A stretch of 64,000 nucleotides of DNA from Shewanella chilikensis (GCF_002836945.1 NZ_NIJM01000008.1:44045-108044), one strand, 5' to 3'; positions 29,165 through 39,674 are shown, counted from the first letter of the stretch. Notes: generated by a model from the letters alone, not told the origin. A program made the numbers and translations.

Positions 29165-30505
29165 ATGTTTCTGGCACAAGAGATAATCCGTAAAAAACGT
29201 GAAAAAATGGCGCTTTCCAAGGAGGAGATCCAGTTCTTTGTCAAAGGCATTACCGATAACAGCGTGTCTGAAGGTCAGATAGCTGCATTCGGGATGGCGG
29301 TGTATTTTAACGACATGAGCATGGATGAGCGCATCGCACTGACGACGGCTATGCGTGATTCCGGCACTGTGCTCAATTGGGATAGCCTGCAGCTCGACGG
29401 CCCTGTCATAGACAAACACAGCACAGGCGGCGTGGGCGATGTTATCAGCCTGATGCTTGGCCCCATGGCGGCAGCCTGCGGCGGTTATGTTCCCATGATT
29501 TCCGGTCGTGGTCTGGGCCACACAGGTGGCACTCTGGATAAGTTTGACGCCATCCCCGGCTATCAGACTGAGCCCGACAGCGAACTGTTCCGTAAGGTGG
29601 TTAAAGAGGTCGGTGTGGCCATTATCGGTCAAACCGGCGATCTGGTCCCTGCCGACAAGCGTTTCTATTCCATTCGTGACAACACGGCCACTGTCGAATC
29701 CATCCCGCTTATCACCGCCTCTATACTGTCGAAGAAGCTGGCTTGTAGCCTGGATGCGCTGGCGATGGACGTCAAAGTGGGCAGCGGTGCCTTTATGCCT
29801 ACTTATCAGGCATCCGAGGAACTGGCTCGTTCTATTGTTGCGGTTGCCAATGGTGCAGGTACCAAGACCACGGCTTTGCTGACAGATATGAACCAGGTGT
29901 TGGCCTCCTGCGCCGGGAACGCGGTCGAAGTGCTTGAGGCGGTGAACTTCCTTACCGGCAAATATCGTAATCCGCGCCTCTACGAAGTCACCATGGGACT
30001 TTGCAGTGAGATGTTGCTGCTCGGTGGCCTTGCCGCCAATGAGGCCGAGGCCCGCAGTAAGCTCAACGCCGTGCTGGATAATGGCAAGGCCGCCGAGATC
30101 TTCGCCCGTATGGTTTCCGGACTGGGCGGCCCGGTCGATTTTGTCGAACATCCTGAAAAATACTTGCCTCAGGCCAAGATTATTCGTCCTGTGTATGCCG
30201 AGCGTTCCGGCTTTGCTTACAGCATGGATACCCGTGAACTCGGCTTGGCTGTGGTCACTCTGGGTGGTGGTCGTCGTAAGCCAGGTGATGCCCTGGATTA
30301 CAGCGTCGGCCTGACACAGGTTTGTGCCCTGGGACATGAAATCAATGCTGACAAGCCGCTGGCAATGGTGCATGCCCAGTCAGAAAGCGCCTTCGAAGAA
30401 GCCGCTGCCGCGGTGCGCAGAGCCATAGTCATTGGCGACAGCGCCCCTGAGAAAACACCGGAGATCTATCGCGCCATCCGCGCTGCCGATCTCCAGGAGA
30501 AGTAG
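29165..30505 (+). CDS. deoA: Thymidine phosphorylase
   Basis: Converts thymidine and phosphate to thymine and deoxyribose-1-phosphate. 446 residues starting [13 protein letters not shown] as in E. coli (440). Motifs: phosphate-binding [23 protein letters not shown] (family signature), KKLA...[16 protein letters not shown], and the C-terminal Gly-rich [12 protein letters not shown] 29165 has an AGGAGG site 7 bases upstream. deoB follows one base after the stop. Confidence 0.97.
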   Translation: MFLAQEIIRKKREKMALSKEEIQFFVKGITDNSVSEGQIAAFGMAVYFNDMSMDERIALTTAMRDSGTVLNWDSLQLDGPVIDKHSTGGVGDVISLMLGPMAAACGGYVPMISGRGLGHTGGTLDKFDAIPGYQTEPDSELFRKVVKEVGVAIIGQTGDLVPADKRFYSIRDNTATVESIPLITASILSKKLACSLDALAMDVKVGSGAFMPTYQASEELARSIVAVANGAGTKTTALLTDMNQVLASCAGNAVEVLEAVNFLTGKYRNPRLYEVTMGLCSEMLLLGGLAANEAEARSKLNAVLDNGKAAEIFARMVSGLGGPVDFVEHPEKYLPQAKIIRPVYAERSGFAYSMDTRELGLAVVTLGGGRRKPGDALDYSVGLTQVCALGHEINADKPLAMVHAQSESAFEEAAAAVRRAIVIGDSAPEKTPEIYRAIRAADLQEK

Positions 30506-30506
30506 T

Positions 30507-31724
30507 ATGAAACGTACCATTATTTTAATGCTGGATTCCTTCGGCGTCGGCGCAGCCGGTGATGCTGCCAAGTTTGGTGACCTGGGTTCAGATACCTTTG
30601 GTCATATCGCCAAAGAGTGTGCCGAAGGGCGTGCCAATGATGGCCGTGAAGGGCCGCTGAAGTTACCCAACCTTAGCCGTCTGGGGCTGGCACATGCCGC
30701 CATGGAAAGCACAGGTCAGTTTGCCCCCGGGTTTGACGCCGATGTCGAGCTGATAGGCGCCTATGGCCATGCTGAAGAGCTGAGCTCAGGCAAGGATACC
30801 CCCAGTGGTCACTGGGAGATGGCCGGTGTTCCCGTGCTGTTTGATTGGGGCTATTTCAGCGACAAACAAAACTCTTTCCCCAAAGAGTTGACCGATAAGA
30901 TCCTGGCGCGCGCCGGCCTTGGCGGTTTCCTCGGCAATTGTCACGCATCCGGTACTGCGATTCTGGAAGAATTGGGTGAAGAACATATGCGTTCCGGCCT
31001 GCCTATCTTCTATACCTCGGCCGACTCCGTGTTCCAGATTGCCTGCCATGAAGAAAGCTTCGGCCTGGAAAACCTCTACCGTTTGTGTGAAATCGCCCGT
31101 GAAGAGCTTGAGCCATATAATATCGGCCGAGTTATAGCGCGACCTTTTGTTGGCAGCGGCGCCGCCGATTTTGCCCGCACCGGCAATCGCCGTGACTACG
31201 CGGTAGAGCCACCGGCGAAAACTGTGCTGGATAAGCTGAAAGCCGCCGGCGGCCAAGTGGTCAGTGTCGGTAAAATTTCCGATATTTATGCCCATTGCGG
31301 TATCACCAGCAAGGTTAAGGCCTCGGGCCTGGAGGCTCTATTCGATGCTACACTGGAGCAGGTCAAGGCTGCCGGTGACAACACCATAGTCTTCACCAAC
31401 TTCGTGGATTTCGATTCCCACTATGGCCACCGCCGTGATGTGGCAGGTTATGCCCGGGGATTGGAATACTTCGATGCAAGATTGCCTGAAATCCTGGCAC
31501 TGCTGAATAAGGATGATTTGCTTATCCTGACTGCAGACCATGGTTGCGACCCTACCTGGGAAGGCACAGATCATACCCGCGAACATGTGCCGGTTTTGGC
31601 CTATGGCGCAGGTTTGAGTGCCGGCTCATTGGGGCGTCGCAAGAGTTTTGCCGATATCGGCCAATCCATTGCCAGCTACTTCAAGCTGGAACCAATGGAA
31701 TACGGCGAATCATTTATTCGCTGA
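30507..31724 (+). CDS. deoB: Phosphopentomutase
   Basis: Interconverts (deoxy)ribose-1- and 5-phosphates, linking DeoA and DeoD products to DeoC. 405 residues (E. coli 407), alkaline-phosphatase superfamily: N-terminal metal Asp in MLDSFGVGA, the [10 protein letters not shown] loop holding the catalytic Thr, and C-terminal metal ligands [11 protein letters not shown] and [21 protein letters not shown] 30507 follows AGGAGAAGTAGT, which overlaps the deoA end, so the two are coupled. Confidence 0.97.
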   Translation: MKRTIILMLDSFGVGAAGDAAKFGDLGSDTFGHIAKECAEGRANDGREGPLKLPNLSRLGLAHAAMESTGQFAPGFDADVELIGAYGHAEELSSGKDTPSGHWEMAGVPVLFDWGYFSDKQNSFPKELTDKILARAGLGGFLGNCHASGTAILEELGEEHMRSGLPIFYTSADSVFQIACHEESFGLENLYRLCEIAREELEPYNIGRVIARPFVGSGAADFARTGNRRDYAVEPPAKTVLDKLKAAGGQVVSVGKISDIYAHCGITSKVKASGLEALFDATLEQVKAAGDNTIVFTNFVDFDSHYGHRRDVAGYARGLEYFDARLPEILALLNKDDLLILTADHGCDPTWEGTDHTREHVPVLAYGAGLSAGSLGRRKSFADIGQSIASYFKLEPMEYGESFIR

Positions 31725-31800
31725 CAAGATTTGGCTCCCTCGCCGGAGCCGTCTTTAATAAACAGACTTGAGTCTTTATAAAACTAACGGGGTTATTTCG

Positions 31801-32511
31801 ATGGCAACACCACATATTAATGCAGTTGACGGCGCATTCGCTGAAACCGTACTTTTCCCTGGCGATCCATTGCGGGCCAAGTACATTGCCGAAACCTTCC
31901 TGGAAAACGTAGAGCAGGTTACCGACGTACGTAACATGCTTGGTTTTACCGGTACTTACAAAGGTAAGCGTATCTCTGTGATGGGTTCAGGCATGGGGAT
32001 CCCTTCCTGCTCCATCTATGCCACAGAGCTCATCAAGGACTATGGTGTCAAGAACCTGATCCGTGTGGGCACCTGTGGTGCAATCAGCACTGATGTTAAA
32101 GTGCGCGATGTGATTATCGGTATGGGTGCCTGCACCGACTCTCAGGTGAACCGCCTGCGTTTCAAGGGCCAGGACTTTGCCGCTATCGCCAACTATGAGC
32201 TGATGAGCGCCGTGGTTGACTCAGCCAAGGCTCACGGTACCAAAATTCGTGTAGGTAACGTGTTCTCTGCCGATCTCTTCTACACTCCGGATCCAGAAAT
32301 GTTCGACGTGATGGAAAAGATGGGGGTACTGGGTGTGGAAATGGAAGCTGCCGGTCTCTACGGTGTTGCCCATGAATTCGGTGCCCGCGCTCTTTGTGTG
32401 GTAACTGTTTCCGACCATATCCGTACCGGTGAAAAGACCAGCTCTGATGAGCGTCAAACCACTTTCAACGATATGATCGTCATGACGCTGGATGCTGCGA
32501 TTACTCTGTAA
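31801..32511 (+). CDS. deoD: Purine nucleoside phosphorylase DeoD-type
   Basis: Phosphorolysis of purine (deoxy)nucleosides. 236 residues (E. coli 239): [11 protein letters not shown] (phosphate loop), [28 protein letters not shown] and VSDH with the catalytic Asp region. ATG 31801. The 76-bp gap from deoB could hold a minor promoter but none is clear. Confidence 0.97.
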   Translation: MATPHINAVDGAFAETVLFPGDPLRAKYIAETFLENVEQVTDVRNMLGFTGTYKGKRISVMGSGMGIPSCSIYATELIKDYGVKNLIRVGTCGAISTDVKVRDVIIGMGACTDSQVNRLRFKGQDFAAIANYELMSAVVDSAKAHGTKIRVGNVFSADLFYTPDPEMFDVMEKMGVLGVEMEAAGLYGVAHEFGARALCVVTVSDHIRTGEKTSSDERQTTFNDMIVMTLDAAITL

Positions 32512-32533
32512 TCCGGTAACCAACTGACATCAT

Positions 32534-32564
32534 AAGGGCTCCCTCGGGAGCCCTTATTGTTTTT
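32534..32564 (+). terminator. Terminator after deoD
   Basis: AAGGGCTCCC / GGGAGCCCTT hairpin followed by ATTGTTTTT. Confidence 0.9.
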
Positions 32565-32619
32565 AAGCCTTTCCACTTATTCCTGGAGTGCGGCTCTGCA
32601 GCTGAAGCTGGCTCTTGGG

Positions 32620-33612
32620 CTACTCGTTATTTTTGTTTGCTTCTGCAGTTTGTGACTCCCGTTTGGGGGCTACTTCTGTCCTGGGACCTTTACTGCGGGG
32701 ATTGTCCGCATCGACAGGATCCGGGATCAGGCTATCGCTGGCTTGTTCAGCTGCTTTGTTGGTCGCGGCGTTATTGCCAGTCTCAGGTTCAGTGTTTACT
32801 TCAGAGCGCTCTGACCTGGTCGCCTTTGCGGCCAAGGCGTTGGCCGGCTTTTCTGCCTGTTTGGGTGACATATTGGTGTTGGATTCAGCGTCAAGCTCTG
32901 TCTGGGATTCGCCGGTATCCGTGGCTGAATCTTGGCTTTCAGCAGCAATCGGTTCAGTATCCAAGGTTTCCTTGGCGGTTACTTTGTCTTGCTGCTTGAG
33001 CTTTTTGCGCCTGCGCTTGACCCGGGTGCGACGGCGGTCAAAGTCGGCACGTTTGAACGACAGCGCCCGTGATAATAACAGGCCGATAAAGCCTGCTACT
33101 ATCAGCATCAGTTGCTGCTGCTCCATATTCAGCTCATGGGCTTCCTGGATCTCATTGAAAAACAGCTTGGGATCCAGCCTGACTTCGACAAAGCCCAGGT
33201 TGTTACCTTGCTGGATCACCGGCTCGACATAAGGAGGGTAGGGTGCCAGCAGATCATCCAGTTCCGGGGAATCCGGCTCCAGCAACTCGGGGCTGACATC
33301 CTGGGCAAAGGATAGCCGCTGACCATCCTCACTGTAGATAGTCGCCGCCATCACCTTGGGATCTTCCACCAGGGCGCTGGCCAGCCATTGCAACTGCTCA
33401 TCATTTTGCAGTTGCAACGCCGGTGCGGCACCATAGGCTGTTTGTTGCACCAATAATCTGGCCATCTTTTGGGTTTGGGTCTTCAGAAGCCGCTGCCCTT
33501 GTAGTAGGCTTGTCTGCCACAGCTGGACCAGGCCGACCAGCAGAGTGACGGCTATGGCGATCTGCAGCAGTCTGCTGATCTTCTGGCTTTTTTTAAGGCC
33601 CTTGAACAACAA
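32620..33612 (-). CDS. Smp/YtjB (AhpA)-family membrane protein with long tail
   Basis: 330 residues: a membrane helix near 16-34, a periplasmic domain of about 135 residues with the SMP-type VMAATIYSEDGQ segment, a second helix (LMLIVAGFIGLLLSRAL, about 168-186), a very basic stretch RRRTRVKRRRKKLK, then about 125 polar, low-complexity residues. E. coli YtjB/Smp has the same two-helix plan and the same place opposite serB, but is only about 214 residues and lacks the long tail. Start is TTG 33612, with AAGGGA 7 bases upstream and a stop in frame just before. Function is unsettled in the family. Confidence 0.82.
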   Translation of the reverse strand: MLFKGLKKSQKISRLLQIAIAVTLLVGLVQLWQTSLLQGQRLLKTQTQKMARLLVQQTAYGAAPALQLQNDEQLQWLASALVEDPKVMAATIYSEDGQRLSFAQDVSPELLEPDSPELDDLLAPYPPYVEPVIQQGNNLGFVEVRLDPKLFFNEIQEAHELNMEQQQLMLIVAGFIGLLLSRALSFKRADFDRRRTRVKRRRKKLKQQDKVTAKETLDTEPIAAESQDSATDTGESQTELDAESNTNMSPKQAEKPANALAAKATRSERSEVNTEPETGNNAATNKAAEQASDSLIPDPVDADNPRSKGPRTEVAPKRESQTAEANKNNE

Positions 33613-33693
33613 TACTTTGTCCCTTAATCAAATTCGGTGTTTCCCTAATCATAATGGATTATGGGTATGCCCGATAGCCGGAGAGCAGTGACC

Positions 33694-34671
33694 ATGGAGT
33701 CAGTCTTACCTTTTCCCCTGTTGGCCAGTCAACGTCAGAATGGTGTCTATGTCTTGAGTCTGCAGCAGCATACTTGGCCGGCATTCAAGGAAGGGCAACA
33801 TGCCCAAGGTGAGCGATTACGGCTGATCTTCAATGAAAAGGCTGCGGCTGCTGTTGCCGATTTGCTTCCCGAGTTGGCACCGAGGGCGGTGGCGATTTTG
33901 CAGCGCGAGCAATCCTTGTATGGGCTCGAGTTGCTGCTCGAGGTGGGCATCTGTCAAGCCATGCACAATCGTCTTGAGTCAATTGGCGAGCTGGATTACC
34001 TGTCCATTGCAGCGACAGCGAGTTTGCCGCAGCTTTCGACTCCGGGGCTGTTGGTGATGGATATGGACTCGACCGCCATTACTATTGAGTGTATCGATGA
34101 ATTGGCGGCCGCCGCCGGCGTGGGCGCCGAGGTGGCACAAGTGACCGAACGGGCGATGCAGGGCGAATTGGATTTCGAGCAGAGCTTGCGCCAGAGGGTG
34201 GCCAAGCTCAAGGGCGCCGACCAGAGTATTATTGATGATCTCTGTGCCCGTTTACCTCTGAGTCCCGGGCTTGAGAGCATGATAGCCGAGCTCAAATCCC
34301 ATGGCTGGCGCACTGTGGTGGCCTCAGGTGGTTTTACCCCTTTTGTCGGCCATCTGCAGCAGTTGCTTGGGTTGGATGCCGCCTTTGCCAATGAACTGGT
34401 AATAAGCGATGGCAAGTTGCTCGGCGAGGTTCGCGGCCAAGTGGTGGATGCCGCCTTCAAGGCCGATGTGGTGACAAAATGCGCCGGGCAGTGGCAGATA
34501 GCTGCCGGGCAAAGGCTGTCCATAGGCGATGGCGCCAACGACATCCCCATGGTGCAGGCAGCCGATTTTGGTATTGCCTATCATGCCAAACCTAAGCTGG
34601 CCTCTGTCGCTGCGGCGAAGATCAATAAGCTGGGCCTGCAGGCATTACCTTTCTTGCTGCAAGGGCGCTGA
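33694..34671 (+). CDS. serB: Phosphoserine phosphatase
   Basis: Last step of serine synthesis. 325 residues (E. coli 322): an N-terminal ACT-like half, then the HAD domain with DMDSTAI (nucleophile Asp123, acid Asp125), VASGGFTPF (motif II Ser), the motif III Lys in AFKADVV, and GDGANDIPM (metal Asp). ATG 33694 has GGAGAG 8 bases upstream; an earlier ATG at 33661 has no ribosome site. Divergent from the Smp-like gene, as in E. coli. Confidence 0.95.
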   Translation: MESVLPFPLLASQRQNGVYVLSLQQHTWPAFKEGQHAQGERLRLIFNEKAAAAVADLLPELAPRAVAILQREQSLYGLELLLEVGICQAMHNRLESIGELDYLSIAATASLPQLSTPGLLVMDMDSTAITIECIDELAAAAGVGAEVAQVTERAMQGELDFEQSLRQRVAKLKGADQSIIDDLCARLPLSPGLESMIAELKSHGWRTVVASGGFTPFVGHLQQLLGLDAAFANELVISDGKLLGEVRGQVVDAAFKADVVTKCAGQWQIAAGQRLSIGDGANDIPMVQAADFGIAYHAKPKLASVAAAKINKLGLQALPFLLQGR

Positions 34672-34762
34672 AGCGTTAACAGTTAAAACTAGAGTGATTG
34701 CTCTTGTTTTTATGACCGGGATTCATTAGCTTTTGCTATAGAACCCGGTGACGACACACTCC

Positions 34763-35683
34763 ATGGAAACTGTACAGCAATCAATCTTTCTGCCTTATCG
34801 TGATGGTGAACTGCATCTTCGCAAAATTTTTCCCGCAGCCGGCTTTCGGCATCAGATCCCGATTTTGATGTTGCATGGTGCCATGTCCAATGGCCGGGTG
34901 TTTTACAGCAGCAGAGGCCGAGGGCTGGCGCCTTTTCTGGCTCAGGCGGGCTTTACCGTTTATGTAATGGATAGTGCAGGTCGTGGCCTCAGCACGCCTA
35001 AGCTGGCGCGCGGGTTTGAGCTTGGACAAGGTGAGGTCATCCGTGAACAACTGCCCTTGGTGCAACAATATCTGCTTAAGGCCGAGTCTCTGGACAAGCT
35101 GCATTGGTGCGCCCATTCCTGGGGCGGGGTGCTGATGGCCAGCGCCTTGGCACGGTTTCCTGAACTGCAAGCGTCGGTGGCATCACTGCTAACCTTTGGT
35201 AGCAAGCGCACCATAAGAGTCAGGTCATTGAAAAAGTGGCTGATGGTGGATCTGGTTTGGAACCGCTTGGCTCCCGGCATTGCTGCCGGTCACGGCTATC
35301 TCGCAGCCGACAAGTGGCGCATGGGCATGGATAACGAGAGCCGGGCTTCGCTGCAGCAGAGCATAGATTGGGTGCGCGGTGATTGGATAGATCATGACGA
35401 TGGTTTCGATTATGGCCGGGCTGCCGCCAAAGCCACTTGGCCCAAGAGTTGGTTTATCGCCGGACAGAATGACACTGTACTCGGTAATCCAGAAGATGTG
35501 CTGGATATGATGGCCGAATGCGGCTTGCAAAATAGTCGCTTTACCTTGCTGTCACGGGAAAACGGCAATCGCCACGACTATGGTCATGCGGATATGCTGA
35601 CCCATGTGGATGCACCAAACGATCATTTCAACAAGGTGCTCGCTTGGTATCAGGGTTTTGAGCTTTCCAGCGTCAGTGACTGA
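34763..35683 (+). CDS. Alpha/beta hydrolase of unknown substrate
   Basis: 306 residues with the alpha/beta-hydrolase pattern: LMLHGAMSNGR (oxyanion region), the nucleophile Ser119 in CAHSWGGV, an acid in GQNDTVLGNPEDV, and the likely catalytic His in NRHDYGHADM. No signal peptide. The lid region (about 150-210) is rich in Trp, Arg and Lys. Start is ambiguous: ATG 34763 or in-frame GTG 34748; neither has a strong ribosome site. Its end overlaps the converging PilZ gene by 34 bp. The substrate cannot be inferred from neighbours. Confidence 0.85.
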   Translation: METVQQSIFLPYRDGELHLRKIFPAAGFRHQIPILMLHGAMSNGRVFYSSRGRGLAPFLAQAGFTVYVMDSAGRGLSTPKLARGFELGQGEVIREQLPLVQQYLLKAESLDKLHWCAHSWGGVLMASALARFPELQASVASLLTFGSKRTIRVRSLKKWLMVDLVWNRLAPGIAAGHGYLAADKWRMGMDNESRASLQQSIDWVRGDWIDHDDGFDYGRAAAKATWPKSWFIAGQNDTVLGNPEDVLDMMAECGLQNSRFTLLSRENGNRHDYGHADMLTHVDAPNDHFNKVLAWYQGFELSSVSD

Positions 35684-38064
35684 GCCTCTGGATTTAATTC
35701 CGGGTAGCGCAGCAAGACCTCGCTGGTGATTTCCAAAAACTCGCCGACACCCACTACCCGCCACAGCATCTCTTCGAGCTTCTTGGCCTTGTGCTTGGCA
35801 TGGACACCTATATATTCCAGCTCGCGGCGGATATAGCCCAGATCCGGCTTACCGGCGGCGCCGCGATAGACCTTTAAGGCCATAAAGCTGCCGAGCGACT
35901 GCGCCTGACGGATAAAATCCACTTGGGCCTGACGCTCCGCCAGTTCATGGCGGGTAGTGCAACGCAGCCGCAACTGGCCGCTGGATTGGCGCACCAACTG
36001 CACAAAGACTTCGAAGCTGTCCATGGTCATCTGCGGCTTCATCGCCCGTATCGGGCCGATAAAGTCGCGCTTTAGACGGCCGTCTTGCAGTAAAGGTTCG
36101 AGATTGAACTGCAATTGCTCAGCGCTGCTGTTGGCGAACAAGTCGCTGACGGCATCCGGTTCTACGCCGACCCCCAGCGCCGACAAACGGAAAGACTTGA
36201 CGGTTTTTTCCACAAGGAAAGGCACTGAATGCAGTTTGCGCATCAAGAGGTTTTTCATCGCTTCGGCCAGTTCTTTGACCTCAGAGTTATCCTCTGTCAG
36301 TTGCTGCAATTTCTCGCGGTTCTGCGCTATCAGCCGATGTAAAAACTCCACGCCCGGATGAGGCGTGTGACCCATCACCGCCGCCAGATGCAGGGTGACA
36401 CCGTTTTTACGACTGCGCACCAATCGATAGGGCAACGCCTGAAGTTTGGCCTTGGGCGCCAGTGCCTGCAGCTTGGGAAAGCTGAGCAGTAGCGGCTCCT
36501 TGGGATTGAGAGTCGCGTTTTCATCCAGATTCAGCTGCAGGCCACGACTGGAAATATCATGGGTGATCCCTGTGTATTGCTGTTTGCCCTGACTGATGTT
36601 GACCAAGGTCTTGAAGGAGAACCTGGCTTCCTGGCGCCGTTCGCTGAAATACATGGACACCAATCGGATACTGTTGGTGGTAATTTTGGCTTGGCCGAAA
36701 CGCTTGAGCTCATTGGCATCCATCTTGAACGGCCAGCGACGATACTCTTCGGCGGCCTGTTCGTCGGTCACATCCATCAGTTGCAGTATGTGGCTGTATT
36801 TTTGCAGCTGTTGCTCTGTCAGCGCCGAGTAGTTGCTGTCATCGCCCGGTAGCATGGAGGCCTTATAGGAACCCTGGTGGTCTATGGCGTCCAGACTCAC
36901 CTGGATAACCTTCCAACTGCCCTTGGTGGCACCAAAACCCAAAAACAGAGGTTGCAGGCGGCTTTTTTTCAGTTCGCTGAGGCTGGCTGAGTAGAAGTAG
37001 AGTTGACCACGGGCGTTATAGGTAAAGCTGAACAGCAATCTGTGGTCGGCGTTGCCCGGCTCGGCGAGCATGGCCGCCAGTCTCTGCTTGCTCAGCAGTC
37101 CCGGCAATTGGTTGATATCGGCTTCATCGAGGAAATCGTGCAACAGTGCCTGATTGTCCCTACTCAGCAGCAGAGCACCAATAGCAGGATTGCCTTGGCT
37201 GTCCTGTTCGATAAACAGCGGCAGGTGCGGCAGATGGGCCAAGTAATGGCGCTCGAACCCCAGTCCTGTTGCTGTTGTCAGTACATCGTTGACATCCACC
37301 TTGTAACGGAACTTATAACCGCGAATAAGGTTGGCAAGTAGCTCGGAGAGCTGCTTACTGCCGCCGATGCGTTTGAGCCGCATCCAGCAGGTGTCCTGCT
37401 CTGTCTGGGCATCGACTATCTGGTAGTCGACCCCGAGTTGCAGATCCCGGTAATAGTATTCATCGCTGAGATCCAGCAGCTTGACCCGCAGCGGCCGGTT
37501 AAGATCTAAGTTATGTCTGGCGGGCAGACGCACTCTGGCGCCACCGACGGAGAGATCTGCGGTATTGCCGCGCACCTCCTCTCTGCCGGCTTGGGAAACC
37601 GATATCTTGATGCTGTAGTTCATCCGCTCTTCACTGCGGTTGAAGTAGCGCCCCAGCACAATCCCGGGTACCAGATAGGGATTCCCCTGTCCTTCCTGAT
37701 TGCGGGGCGTTTGCTGCAGCCGTTGGCGGCGCTGGTGATGAGCCTCCATCACCTGTTCGTATACCCCCATAGTGTATTGGTTGCGGTACAGCGCCAGTGC
37801 GGCATCAAAGGCCTCTTTGGCCGGGACATCGAGGAAGTGGCGTTGGTCGGCAAAGTGATACTCCTGGCAGGGCAGTTCCGACTTGTCTCTGAGGTCAATA
37901 ATCCTCAGGCAGGGGGAAGCCAGGCGCTGGATTTCCATTTTCAACAGAAAGCGGGTCGAGTTGGACTCTTCTGCGGTGAGCTGCAAGAAGATCTCACTGA
38001 AGTCCGGCTCCATCATCAGGGGCTTGAGTTGTTCAATCAGGGCGCTGTGGTGATCTGGACTCAT
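35650..38064 (-). CDS. Large protein with two PilZ domains
   Basis: 804 residues, cytoplasmic. Two PilZ motifs are visible: RSEER at 143-147 followed by DLSVGGARV, and RQEAR at 477-481 followed by DISSRGLQL. Both have RxxxR and DxSxxG, the residues that bind c-di-GMP, so both look competent. The rest has no recognised motif; a Leu-rich C-terminal part follows. ATG 38064 (MSPDHHSAL) is chosen because GAGCGAG lies just upstream; the frame extends 27 residues further. It probably responds to c-di-GMP; its output is not known. Confidence 0.88.
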   Translation of the reverse strand: MSPDHHSALIEQLKPLMMEPDFSEIFLQLTAEESNSTRFLLKMEIQRLASPCLRIIDLRDKSELPCQEYHFADQRHFLDVPAKEAFDAALALYRNQYTMGVYEQVMEAHHQRRQRLQQTPRNQEGQGNPYLVPGIVLGRYFNRSEERMNYSIKISVSQAGREEVRGNTADLSVGGARVRLPARHNLDLNRPLRVKLLDLSDEYYYRDLQLGVDYQIVDAQTEQDTCWMRLKRIGGSKQLSELLANLIRGYKFRYKVDVNDVLTTATGLGFERHYLAHLPHLPLFIEQDSQGNPAIGALLLSRDNQALLHDFLDEADINQLPGLLSKQRLAAMLAEPGNADHRLLFSFTYNARGQLYFYSASLSELKKSRLQPLFLGFGATKGSWKVIQVSLDAIDHQGSYKASMLPGDDSNYSALTEQQLQKYSHILQLMDVTDEQAAEEYRRWPFKMDANELKRFGQAKITTNSIRLVSMYFSERRQEARFSFKTLVNISQGKQQYTGITHDISSRGLQLNLDENATLNPKEPLLLSFPKLQALAPKAKLQALPYRLVRSRKNGVTLHLAAVMGHTPHPGVEFLHRLIAQNREKLQQLTEDNSEVKELAEAMKNLLMRKLHSVPFLVEKTVKSFRLSALGVGVEPDAVSDLFANSSAEQLQFNLEPLLQDGRLKRDFIGPIRAMKPQMTMDSFEVFVQLVRQSSGQLRLRCTTRHELAERQAQVDFIRQAQSLGSFMALKVYRGAAGKPDLGYIRRELEYIGVHAKHKAKKLEEMLWRVVGVGEFLEITSEVLLRYPELNPEAQSLTLESSKP

Positions 38065-38231
38065 GGACTCGCTCTTTAAGGGGTGCTTATTCTTGTGCTG
38101 ACTGTTAGTCTTATGTCGGCCCGGCTTTGGGAAGCTTGAACCCAATTCGGGATTATTACTCTGAAAGTATCACTTTGAAAGTGCAATTATTTTAATTAAC
38201 TATTACAGATTTTACACAAGTTTGAACCCAG

Positions 38232-39602
38232 ATGGCGAAGAATAAAACAGCATACGTGTGCAACGAATGTGGCCAGGACTTTCCCCGTTGGCAGGGGCAG
38301 TGCAGTGCCTGTCATGAATGGAATACCATTACCGAAGTCAGGCTGGGGGCGGCTACACCATCCCGGGGCGGTCAGTTCAGTGGTTATGCCGGTGCCGGTG
38401 CCGGTGCCAGTGAGATCCAAACGCTGGATCAGATAGATCTCAACGAAGTGCCGAGGATCCCCAGCAGCTTTATCGAATTTGACCGTGTGCTCGGTGGCGG
38501 AATAGTCGCCGGCAGTGCCATCCTGATTGGCGGACATCCGGGGGCCGGCAAGAGTACCTTGCTGCTGCAGACTTTATGTCAGCTGGCCGAGACCATGCCG
38601 GCTCTTTATGTCACCGGCGAGGAATCTTTGCAGCAAGTGGCGATGCGAGCCCATCGTTTGGGCCTGCCCACAGGGCGCTTGAAGATGTTGTCCGAAACCA
38701 GTGTCGAGACTATCTGCACTGTGGCACTGCGGGAGAAGCCCAAGGTCATAGTGATAGACTCGATTCAGGTGATGCATATCAGTGATGTGCAGTCCTCCCC
38801 CGGCAGTGTGGCCCAGGTTCGCGAATCGGCCGCCTTTCTGACCCGTTTTGCCAAGCAAAATGGTATCGCCATCATCATGGTCGGCCATGTCACCAAAGAC
38901 GGCTCTCTGGCAGGCCCCAAGGTGCTGGAGCACTGCATAGATTGCTCGGTGATGTTTGAAGGGGACAGCGATAGCCGCTACCGTACCCTGCGCTCCCACA
39001 AGAACCGCTTTGGCGCCATCAATGAACTGGGGGTGTTCGCCATGACGGAGCGGGGGCTCAAGGAAGTGGCCAATCCGTCGGCGATATTTCTGTCTCGCGC
39101 CGATGAAGCCGCCTCCGGCTCCTTGGTGATGGTGGTTTGGGAGGGCACCCGGCCGCTGCTGGTGGAACTGCAGGTGTTGGTGGACAGCTCGGCACTGTCG
39201 CATCCGCGGCGGGTTGCCGTGGGGATGGATGCCAACCGTTTGGCTATGTTGCTGGCGGTAATGCATCGTCATGGCGGCTTACAGATGTCGGATCAGGATG
39301 TATTTGTTAACGTGGTCGGTGGTGTCAAGGTGACAGAAACCAGCGCCGATTTGACTCTGTTGCTGGCCATGGTTTCCAGTTTCCGTGGTGATATTCTGCC
39401 CAGGGATCTGGTGGTGTTCGGCGAAGTGGGCCTTTCCGGCGAGATACGTCCTGTGCCCAATGGTCAGGAGCGTTTGGTGGAAGCTGCCAAGCATGGCTTT
39501 ACCCGGGCGATAGTGCCCAAGGCCAATATGCCGAAAAAGCCGCCTCAGGGGATGCAGGTGATAGGGGTGAGCAAACTCAGCGAGGCACTCGGGGCTATGT
39601 GA
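38232..39602 (+). CDS. radA: DNA repair protein RadA
   Basis: RadA is a RecA-related helicase-like ATPase that drives branch migration in recombination repair. 456 residues (E. coli 460): a zinc finger with Cys10, Cys13, Cys24 and Cys27, Walker A GGHPGAGKST near 100-108, the RadA-specific KNRFG at 257-261, and a Lon-protease-like C-terminal domain (GEVGLSGEIRPV). A Gly-Ala repeat (GAGAGAS) follows the zinc finger near residue 55. The stop codon lies inside the first copy of a tandem repeat. Confidence 0.97.
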   Translation: MAKNKTAYVCNECGQDFPRWQGQCSACHEWNTITEVRLGAATPSRGGQFSGYAGAGAGASEIQTLDQIDLNEVPRIPSSFIEFDRVLGGGIVAGSAILIGGHPGAGKSTLLLQTLCQLAETMPALYVTGEESLQQVAMRAHRLGLPTGRLKMLSETSVETICTVALREKPKVIVIDSIQVMHISDVQSSPGSVAQVRESAAFLTRFAKQNGIAIIMVGHVTKDGSLAGPKVLEHCIDCSVMFEGDSDSRYRTLRSHKNRFGAINELGVFAMTERGLKEVANPSAIFLSRADEAASGSLVMVVWEGTRPLLVELQVLVDSSALSHPRRVAVGMDANRLAMLLAVMHRHGGLQMSDQDVFVNVVGGVKVTETSADLTLLLAMVSSFRGDILPRDLVVFGEVGLSGEIRPVPNGQERLVEAAKHGFTRAIVPKANMPKKPPQGMQVIGVSKLSEALGAM

Positions 39603-39624
39603 GCGCTATGTGATTGCTATGTGA
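39594..39624 (+). repeat. Three 11-bp tandem repeats over the radA stop
   Basis: GCTATGTGA starts at 39594, 39605 and 39616. The first copy contains the radA stop TGA (39600-39602). Confidence 0.8.
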
Positions 39625-39674
39625 GTCATAGCCCGGCAAGCAGGGCTATTGCCGCCCTGTGACCTGTGAAGCAG

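Noticed and set aside
29090..30373. 427-codon minus-strand frame over deoA
   Set aside because: No domain and no ribosome site; opposite a fully conserved enzyme gene.
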